Source: Apostichopus parvimensis
Lineage: Eukaryota; Echinodermata; Holothuroidea; Aspidochirotida; Stichopodidae
Length of the DNA: 47,189 nucleotides
NCBI GenBank assembly: GCA_000934455.1
Contig: KN882970.1
Span: 103,974 to 151,162, forward strand
Direction: 5' to 3'
The position numbers and the translations under genes are program-made. Below the pieces are notes generated by a model. That model was not told the DNA's origin, ran no database searches, and was given only the letters and a program-made list of their open reading frames with translations. Below are positions 39,687 to 47,189 of the stretch, one piece after another. Numbering within the stretch: position 1 is the first letter of the stretch; every line of letters begins with the position of its first letter.

Positions 39687-42600
39687 GTTGGTACTTTTTA
39701 CATTTTCTTAATATTTTTACTACATGGTTGTGGCAATTTATTTATGGCTTTCTCAATTTAAAAACCAGTATTAACTACAGTATCATTGTATGGAGTTAAT
39801 ACTCAGATGTTAAATGAATCTGGCAAATCCGGAATCCGGTGCATTCCTAAAAAGAAAATTTCTTGGAGTTTATGCCTGTTGTGGGGCAATCTACTAGGAG
39901 AATACTTTGAACAAGCATCTAAGTTGCATATTTTGGAAATTTCCAAGTCAGATAGACCATCAGATTGAATCCAAAGACAAGGACACAAAATGCATCTTAA
40001 AGATCTGCTATATAGACCCCAACTATAGCACGTTATCATGGAAAGTTTCTTGAGATTACGTAATCGACCTGCCTTGGTCGTAAAATGACCTCTTTTTACC
40101 AATAAATATGCAACTCCTGCCATTAATTTTATCTTGAATGAGGGTCTTTGTGTTACATGAACATATTTCCACGCAGTCTTTACACAGAAAGCCTAATGGT
40201 GTTAAGCAGCTATGCAGGCTATTCTTAGAGCCTGAGGCGGATTTACGACTGTGACAGGCCGATTATGTAATCACAAAACTTTCCTAGCTATAGCGTGCTG
40301 TAGTTGGAGCCAATAAAGCAGATCTTTAAATACTGCTCAACTTAAAAAATAAAGTCATTGATTATGCCCGATAGTATTCATGACTAAAACTTGTTCGAAG
40401 TAAAAATTTAGTATGATCAAGAATATTTAATTTCAACATTTTTGTATCAAGTTTGTTAAATATATACCAAGCCAGGCTATGAATAGTTTCATTGTGTTGT
40501 ATAATCTGGTTCATTTAATTCCCATTGTACATATATGTACATATGCTTTGTGCTTTGTACAGTATATACTGTACCAAGCATATGTTATTATGTAATTCAA
40601 TGGCAGTTTCAAACTGCATTTTTATTAACATAGAATTGTTAACTGTAATAACATATATTCTACTTTGTGGGTATTTGGCATATCATGTTGTACAAAATGT
40701 AAGAACTACCATTATATATTTTGAGCACTTTGTTTCAACGGGCTAATTTATCCTTTCCCACAATATCTACTTTTTTATTTTTATTTTTTATTTTTGTGGG
40801 GGAGGGGGAACTTTTTTTTTAAATTTCAATATATGCTTCCATTTTGTATTGATGAATGATTTCTTTAGTTTTTATTTTCTTATTTAAATTAGAGTGAACT
40901 TCCAGAGTATTTCAAACCATGGACTGACATTGCTCATCAACTCAAGCAATTGATCGATGAAAAGAAGCTAAGGGATGAAGTCCATAAGGTAAACAAATAC
41001 AAACACTTTCAAGTGGTTAATTTCCTATTCTGTCTCTTGTTTCTCTATTCACAGGATACAAAATCCAGCCAGTATTCTCTGATCTACCATAAAAAAATTA
41101 AAAACATTCGCTGAAATGCTGCCATATGTATCTGGTTTTAGTTTGAACATATCAAAGTTGAAGAAATCCTTCTTTAACGTGGCAGCCATTATGTCCAATA
41201 TGTTTACTATGCCTATTATCATCAACCAAGCAAATACCTAAAGTCCCATGTACTCTACCAGTATACAATATTATATCTAAGCCACTGGTGCATATCAGCA
41301 ACTGAAGCTATGATAGTGTTAATTAATTCAAGTACGTTTACTATGCCTACTATCATCAACCAAGCAAATACCTAAAGTCCCATGTACTCTACCAGTATAC
41401 AATATTATAACGTAGCCACTGGCGCATATCAGCAACTAATTTTATAATAGTGTTAATTAATTCAAGTCAATTTACTACGCTTATTAACATCAACCAAGCA
41501 AATACCTAAAGTCCCATGTACTCTACCAGTATAAAATAATATTATAACTTAGCCACTGGCACATATCAGCAACTAATTTTATAATAGTGTTAATTAATTC
41601 AAGTAAGTTTACTATGCCTATTAACATCAACCAAGCAAACACCTAAAGTCCCATGTACTCTACCAGTATACAATATTATATCTAAGCCACTGGTGCATAT
41701 CAGCAACTGCTTATAATAGTGTTAATGAATTCAAGTATGATTACTATGCCTATTAACATCAACCAAGCAAATACCTAAATTCCCATGTACTCTACCAGTA
41801 TAAAATAATATTATAACTTAGCCACTGGCACATATCAGCAACTAATTTTAAAATAGTGTTAATTAATTCAAGTAAGTTTACTACGCTTATTAACATCAAC
41901 CAAGCAAATACCTAAAGTCCCATGTACTCTACCAGTATAAAATAATATTATAACTTAGCCACTGGTGCATATCAGCAACTAATTTTATAATAGCGTTAAT
42001 TAATTCAAGTAAGTTTACTATGCCTATTAACATCAACCAAGCAAATACCTAAAATCCCATGTACTCTACCAGTATAAAATAATATTATAACTTTGCCACT
42101 GGTGCATATCAGCAACTGAACTTATAAAAGTGTCAAATAGTTCAATGTAACATGGTTCAATATTGTTCCTCCTATCTTCAGAATCTGTGATGGATTTTGT
42201 TATTGAGACGAAAAAAGGTGTTGTCTTTGAAACTGTTTGTTTAAAGGAACCTTCTTTGTGATCAATTTCATGCATTTCACCGATCTCTATTGAATCAGAT
42301 AACTCAGGTCAAATTCAATCTGAACTTAACGTTTTTATTGACATTAATTTTGTTAGACTATTGTATTATGACCAACTGACATGCACCAATGTTGGTCAAA
42401 AACTTTTTACAGAAGTAAATATTCCTTTATAGCTCATCAATTCTCACTGAATAGTAGAAGAGTGAAACAAGTTCATCTTCTATGGAGAAATTTCCTCAAC
42501 TATGATTGTAATATTGTAATTCAACCAGTACCTTTCATTTCTAAATTTTTTCTTGTCCTCCAAACAGCTGCCACTCTTGGACCACGATAAACTGAAGAGC

Positions 42601-45265
42601 AAAGCCGAATGGGAAGCAGCGCACTTGTTCCTGGCGTACATCTCTCAAGGCTACGTGTGGCAAGAAGGAGAAGAAGGAATCGCAGAGGTAGTGTAGTCAC
42701 CAAGCTACCTGCATGTTCTGTTACCGTTATACATCATCATCATCACTCGTTAAAGGCGACATCTGTGACAATATCGTTGGTGTCCTGGTTACAGCCAGGC
42801 AGCACATCTGTACAAGGATGGTAGTATTTATTTTGCAGGGGGGAAAAAAATTAGTTAATTGGTAATGGTTAATAGCTACACAGTAATGAAATGTGTGTTG
42901 TGATTTAACACGTTTGGCAAGAAGGAAACTGCCATGTTTTCCTAATTGAGTCAAAGTTTCTATCTCAAAAGTTTCTATCTCAAAAGTTTCTCTCTTAGCG
43001 CATCGAGACTTTGTTGTGTGTTGCGCTTTATAAGAACTGTATTATTATATTATTAAAGTTATCAAAATAATTGCAATTTGACTGAAAGTCACTTTCTATA
43101 TCTACCTACAGATTTTACCAAAGTGCCTTGCAGTTCCATTCCATGCAGCAAGCGAACATCTTCAGATTCCTGCCAGTTACAACCAGTTCAACAGTGTTCT
43201 AGTGAACTGGAGGCTTAGAGACCCTCAGAAGCCATTCCAACTTGAGTATGAAGCAGATGTCTTTTCTATACACTTTCCACCCAAAATCATTATTGACCTT
43301 GTCGGTGCTGTAGGCATCTCCCATCTCCCGATCTCATCGATCCATTCTTGTACCATGAAGCCAATTTTTAAGGCCTTTTTTCATTAACTTATCATTCTTT
43401 GGAAGTGATTGCAATACCGCATCGCTATCTCTAGACAATCTAAAGGTTTCTCCTTCGACCTACAAACTCTCATTAGATGTTTTGTCGACGCGATCAATTT
43501 GGGAATAAGTCGCAATCGTATTCTCAATGGAAGGAGAATCTCGTTGCCATACATTTTGTTTTTTCTGCAGTGCAGTAACAATTTGGAATATAAATACACA
43601 CACCCACATGGGCACACACTTAGACACACGAACACACACGAACACAACCCTCCATAATAGATAAACTGATAATAGACTATAGTCCATAGTAGATAAACTT
43701 TCCAGCCTTGCAGATTTTTAATTAGTTTCACCTACCTTTTCATGCTATACATAGAAAGGAAAACAAATGTAATCGTGATTTGGAACGGGAACAGAGACGT
43801 TGAATATTCAAACAGTGCTGTGGTAATTAAAACCTCAAAATTCATAATAAAAATTGTAATAATAATAATAGTAGTCAAGTGGGGTTTTTTTGGGGGGGGG
43901 GGTTATTTTTTAAATATTTTTTATGACCTTTGAATCTGTTTTTGTCTCTTACCAACAGAAATTTGACCACAAATGTGACACTTATGGGAGGTGAGGACGA
44001 GGTTTGGTTCTTCATGACTTCCCTAGCGGTTGAGAAGGCATGTGCTCCTGCCCTCTATGCCATCGTCGATGCTCAAGAGGTAATAAATCTCAGGTTAAAG
44101 TCTCATAGGGAAAGATAATGAACCCCTACCACCCTTCCCCATCCTAATCCAATATTTCTGGTTAACCTTATAGGGGACCTTTTTTGGCCAGATTTTCATG
44201 CTAATTTTGTAATGTGAATCTCTTGAATGGTGGGTTTAAAATGCCTCAATAATGCATTCAATCTGGATGGCCTAAAATAGTCTATTTTCAGGTACTATTG
44301 TGTCTTAAATAATCAGCACATCATGATTAAAAGTTTGGCCTATTGCAGGATTAAAGATTGGTTACCTGGTGATTTACATAGGAATGCATTACAGGCTTTA
44401 AGCGTATTAAGTACCCCCTTTTTTTTCTCTTTTTGTTTTTGTTTTCTTTCTTTTTTGAGAATGTTTTTTTTTTTTTGGACCACAAAAATCCAAATCCAAT
44501 TTTTCTGGTTAACCTTATAGGGAATCCTTTTTGGACAGATTTTCATGCTAATTTTGTTATGTGATCTCTTGAATGGTGGGCTTAAATGCCTCATTTATGC
44601 ATTCAATCTGGATGGCCTAACAGATCTCTTTTTTGTGCCGTAAATAATCAGCACATCATGATGAAAAGTTTGGCCTATTGCAGGATTAAAGATTGGTTAC
44701 CTGTTGTTTTACATAGGAATGCATAATGAAGCTTTAAGTGTATTAAGTACCCCATTTTTTGTTTGTTTTTGTGCCGTATTTTTGTATTTTTGTTGTTGAG
44801 AAAATGTTGTTTTTGAGAAAATCAAAGCAGGGCAGAAGATAACAAGACCTTATAGTCTCTTTCCTTTGATTTTCTTTCATAGGCAGTTTACCACAAGAAT
44901 GACCCCCAACTAGAGGCATCATTGAAAAAGATGGAAAGTTCTATACTGATGATGGTTAAACAGCTCAAAAGGATAGGAGGTAAATATTGTACAAGCTATC
45001 AGTCATGTCTCTCTGTGAAAGGAAAATCTTGTAAGATTTTGCTTTTAAATCTTTGAAAGGGTATATTGCAAGATTCTTAGTATAATTTAACAACTCTATC
45101 CAATTGAAAGTTTATACTCCAATGGCAGTATCATATTAAACTTAAGAATTGTACCACTGTTCAAACCATGTCAAACCTTGAAAGTAGGTTTCACTTTGCT
45201 GTTGAGTGGATGCCAAAAAAAAACAATATAAAACCAGCAAGTATCTAGTATATTCGGAGGATTAC

Positions 45266-45299
<34 letters not shown>

Positions 45300-46799
45300 A
45301 TTCAGTTACTGTACTAAAATGACTGACAAAAAATCAGTCATTTGATTGCCTGACACTCCTTTTGCTAAAACCTAGTTGAGAAAGTGATCCTCCGACCACT
45401 CCATCCCGCCCCCCACCCCTTGCCAGTTCCTACAACTATGATATTGATATTATAATGTGTTTTCTTCACCAGTTGCTTCCTTTTTTTTCTCCATTTCATT
45501 TTTTTGGTTCACTTGCTTTTCACTATTGCCCTAATTAATGCTTTATTTTTGCATATGGCTAGGAATATTTTGGTGGATTGTGCGGCGATCAGCCAGTTAC
45601 CATTAAAGGCATTGAAGACTCGCCCCATACCGCGTGCCGGCTGCCATCTAACAAAAGTTAACTTTCTGTTGCTTACAAGTGAAGTTTTTTTCTTGTCGCT
45701 ACAAAAGGCAGACAGTAATGAAACGTGTTGACCTGAGATGTCCACCGCTGCTATGTACACTGTGTTGTGGTTATTGACCGTAGCTGCATGTATTGACTGT
45801 ACACTAGTGTCTAATTACCGACGGTAGCAAGCTGTGTGTGTGTATTTTCTGGGATCGATGGTGGTGTCTAACACTTCTGTTATGAGACGTATCTTTGTGC
45901 GCGAGTCTTCAATGCCTTTAAGTGCCTTGAAGAGTGAGAACTACCTTATGTCATCTAAATGCTACACATTAATAATACTTTGCTCCACTCATGAACTTGC
46001 TTGATGAGAGCTTGCAAATATGACACGCTCTATATAAGGAGGTGGATGGCCAAAGAGAGTGGTGTAAGAGAGAATGGGTGAAGTAATAATTATATGCTCA
46101 CTCTGATATATTAAAATATTGCGAGGGTATAATTTGCACGTTGAATTCTGACGATGACACGTTTTAACCTCCGTCCGCCTTATCCTCACATTCATGTGCA
46201 AATATCCGCAGGAAATGTTCTTGTTTTGTGAAGGACATATGTACAGGAAATGTCTTCTATTCAAAATACATTCTACTTTGTATTTTATATCCTTTGTTTT
46301 TTATGTCTTATTTTCATGAGTAAGGTTCACAGTCATAATAAGATGGATATACAAGTCATTGCTGGTTCGAACCAGTATGAGATATGTAGGAATCTCCAGA
46401 AATACAATCATATATGGTAAGACATGAATCTATTAAGCAAACATTCTGGGGAGGGGGTGGGGCATAAGAAGATATGTCAACCAAGGAATGGGTGCCCCTC
46501 CCATTTGAGCATTTTTGTGGTATATGCTATATTTTCCCATCTTTTAAAGCAATGTTGAAAAATGATCAACTGTTTTGGTTGTATTGTATTGCCAAATGCA
46601 CTGTTGGGGAGGGGAGGGTTTAGTCCCCCCCCTCCCCACACTGGGCCCCTGAATGTGAGGAAAGCATCAGCTAAGGGGAAAAGAGGAAAAAACAAATGAA
46701 AAATACATATTAGAATATTGTTTTCTTTTTTTGCTTTTATTCTCTAGATAGACTAAGGCCTCATATATTCTACAATGTGATTAGGCCGTTCATAGCTGG
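39603..46799 (+). CDS. Indoleamine 2,3-dioxygenase family protein, N-terminal 234 residues
   Basis: IDO enzymes are cytosolic haem proteins that open the indole ring of L-tryptophan to N-formylkynurenine, the first step of the kynurenine pathway. Seven exons (39603-39686, 40893-40988, 42568-42687, 43112-43245, 43959-44079, 44883-44979, 46748-46799) join with matching phases. Family features: a start like FDISEEFGFAAEYPLSELPE, then AYISQGYVWQEGE, LPKCLAVPFH, VLVNWRLRDPQKP, WFFMTSLAVE and HIFYNVIRPFIAGW. Against human IDO1, the Phe163, Ser167, Phe226 and Arg231 positions look kept. Tyr126 and Cys129 appear to be Gln and Ser; IDO1-like enzymes vary there. The haem-ligand His region is past the right edge. 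Family assignment is secure; catalytic strength and paralogue type are not known. Confidence 0.93.
39687..40892 (+). other. IDO-like gene intron 1
   Basis: 1.2 kb containing the foldback MITE (39997-40329). The rest is AT-rich with a G-run near 40797. Confidence 0.65.
39997..40329. mobile_element. Foldback MITE with about 90-bp inverted repeats, TTAA target site
   Basis: The left arm starts TTAA, AGATCTGCT; the right arm ends AGCAGATCT, TTAA. The two arms match, imperfectly, over about 90 bases: ccaactatagcacg, ggaaagttt, gattacgtaatcg, gacctg and gtcgtaaa on the left have reversed partners on the right. About 150 bases lie between them. There is no coding capacity. Confidence 0.88.
40893..40988 (+). 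CDS. IDO-like gene, exon 2
   Basis: 32 codons starting SELPEYFKPWTDIAHQLKQL and ending LRDEVHK, matching the LPxxYxxW...IA...L region of IDO. The acceptor taaattag is fair; the donor AAG|GTAAAC is good. Phase 0 on both sides. Confidence 0.92.
40989..42567 (+). other. IDO-like gene intron 2
   Basis: 1.6 kb, mostly the 134-bp minisatellite. Confidence 0.65.
41195..42140. repeat. About 134-bp minisatellite, seven copies
   Basis: The phrase catcaaccaagcaaatacct starts at 41220, 41354, 41488, 41635, 41758, 41894 and 42031, followed by cccatgtactctaccagtat, gccactggtgcatatcagca and gtgttaattaattcaagta. Copies differ by small indels (spacing 123-147). Confidence 0.95.
42568..42687 (+). CDS. IDO-like gene, exon 3
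   Basis: 40 codons starting LPLLDHDKLKSKAEWEAAHL, then FLAYISQGYVWQEGEEGIAE. This covers the L...I...YVW.G.G segment of the small N-terminal domain. The acceptor cctccaaacag and donor GAG|GTAGTG are good. Confidence 0.94.
42688..43111 (+). other. IDO-like gene intron 3
   Basis: 424 bases; a small aaagtttctatctc repeat near 42955. Nothing else seen. Confidence 0.6.
43112..43245 (+). CDS. IDO-like gene, exon 4
   Basis: 44 codons plus two bases: ILPKCLAVPFHAASEHLQIP, then SYNQFNSVLVNWRLRDPQKP. It matches the LP..AVP and VLANW..KDP.KP blocks of IDO. Aligned on VL-NW, the Tyr126 and Cys129 positions of human IDO1 are Gln and Ser here. The frame stays open past the donor (GA|GTATGA), but the exon 5 join is what fits the family. 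Confidence 0.94.
43246..43958 (+). other. IDO-like gene intron 4
   Basis: 713 bases with a CA-rich patch (43595-43650) and a G-run near 43885. The frame stays open for 47 codons past the exon 4 donor. Confidence 0.6.
43959..44079 (+). CDS. IDO-like gene, exon 5
   Basis: 40 codons after a split Glu codon: NLTTNVTLMGGEDEVWFFMT, then SLAVEKACAPALYAIVDAQE. It matches the FF..S..VE..A..AI block that lines the distal haem pocket. The acceptor cttaccaacag and donor GAG|GTAATA are good. Confidence 0.94.
44080..44882 (+). other. IDO-like gene intron 5
   Basis: Nearly all of it is the 345-bp tandem duplication. Confidence 0.6.
44147..44757. repeat. Tandem duplication of about 345 bp
   Basis: Two copies begin near 44147 and 44495. 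Shared blocks include ttctggttaaccttataggg, gattttcatgctaattttgt, gcattcaatctggatggcct and cctattgcaggattaaagat, in the same order. Copies differ by point changes and T-run lengths. Confidence 0.9.
44883..44979 (+). CDS. IDO-like gene, exon 6
   Basis: 32 codons plus one base: AVYHKNDPQLEASLKKMESS, then ILMMVKQLKRIG. It is a helical segment as in the family. The acceptor ttttctttcatag and donor GGAG|GTAAAT are good. Phase 0 in, phase 1 out. Confidence 0.92.
44980..46747 (+). other. IDO-like gene intron 6
   Basis: 1.8 kb with an ATT microsatellite (45267-45302), the TTAA MITE copy 2 and C/G-runs near 45405 and 46620. Confidence 0.65.
45603..45921. mobile_element. TTAA-flanked MITE, copy 2 (319 bp)
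   Basis: Both ends are intact: TTAA, AGGCATTGAAGACTCG ... CGAGTCTTCAATGCCT, TTAA. The 16-bp terminal inverted repeats are perfect. Compared with copy 1 it lacks about 25 bases near the middle (the 'gataccttgttgtctttagc' part) and about 25 near the right end. It lies in the IDO intron before exon 7. Confidence 0.9.
46748..46799 (+). CDS. IDO-like gene, exon 7
   Basis: 52 nt reading DRLRPHIFYNVIRPFIAG. This is the FY.V.RP...GW motif that contacts substrate through Phe and Arg. The acceptor ttattctctag and donor GCTGG|GTGAGT are strong. Phase 1 in, phase 2 out, so the next exon should complete a Gly codon; it is beyond 47189. Confidence 0.92.
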
Positions 46800-47189
46800 G
46801 TGAGTACAAGTCAGTTTTGGATATTTATTTTTGAAACAAAAGAGGAGATATGAATGTCTTCAACTTTCACAGGATGATTTTAAAGCATTCTTTATAGCTA
46901 ATCATTTATTGGGTGCATAAAAGTTTCTTTACATACACTCCTTGTCAGTTTTACTTTCATAACTGCTCATATTCTGTTTTATCAGTGATCTAATTATTAT
47001 TTTTGGTGAAAAAGTTCTCGATACAAAATTTTGGTCAAATCATGGAGGTAGTAATCAAATCAAAATTGAATTGATTCCATAGTTTTATTGGAAATCTTAC
47101 ACCCATCTGCAAAGAATGGTTAAATGTAACCCTCTTAAATCTCCAATGAGCTTTGGTATGTGTTTTTTTTTGGCTTCAAAAAAATGCAG
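46800..47189 (+). other. IDO-like gene intron 7, running to the window edge
   Basis: AT-rich with no open frame of note. The last bases (aaaaaaatgcag) could be an acceptor, so exon 8 may start immediately past the edge. Confidence 0.4.

Noticed and set aside
1-47189. CRISPR array or prokaryotic operon
   Set aside because: Tandem repeats here lack unique spacers of even length, and the genes are split by introns.

Overview
The window is nuclear DNA from an animal, not a prokaryote. It is AT-rich, and its genes are split into many short exons with GT-AG introns. Between the exons lie many tandem repeats, tRNA-type SINEs and small DNA transposons. I think a marine invertebrate deuterostome is likely, possibly an echinoderm such as a sea cucumber. 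That rests on the overall look of the repeats and the gene style, and no marker here proves it.

Two protein genes can be rebuilt exon by exon. They point away from each other, with about 1.7 kb between their start codons. The minus-strand gene starts at 37927 and runs leftward for about 30 kb. I join 19 coding exons down to 8323, totalling 2361 nt or 787 codons. Every intron phase fits, and only one acceptor (exon 2) is not convincing. The protein has a basic N-terminus, a coiled-coil region, a low-complexity region with a long polyglycine tract, a Pro/Ser-rich linker, and HEAT/ARM-type helical repeats at the C-terminal end. It has no stop codon in the window, so its 3' end is missing or unrecognised. 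I cannot name it with confidence; HEATR4-like is one possibility.

The plus-strand gene starts at 39603 and is an indoleamine 2,3-dioxygenase (IDO) family gene. Seven exons with matching phases encode the first 234 residues and run to 46799. The part holding the proximal haem histidine lies beyond the right edge. Some distal-pocket positions look conserved (Phe, Ser, Arg), while the Tyr126/Cys129 positions of human IDO1 appear replaced.

Layout: 1-8322 is mostly repeats with one isolated plus-strand exon-like block at 7282-7454. 8323-37927 is the coiled-coil/HEAT gene with large introns. 37928-39602 is the shared 5' region. 39603-47189 is the IDO gene. Repeats include an array that copies a 5' splice site (8067-8385), a pentanucleotide satellite (22020-22676), a minisatellite broken by a 244-base N gap (29560-30375), and a 134-bp array in an IDO intron (41195-42140). 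Mobile elements include two copies of one TTAA-flanked MITE (33524-33888, 45603-45921), a foldback MITE with about 90-bp inverted repeats (39997-40329), a hAT-type MITE with an 8-bp target duplication (17422-17796), two tRNA-derived SINEs, and a repeat carrying a hammerhead-ribozyme-like core (28247-28285).

I found no CRISPR array, operon, rRNA, intact tRNA gene or complete transposase. All calls come from reading the sequence; no searches were run.
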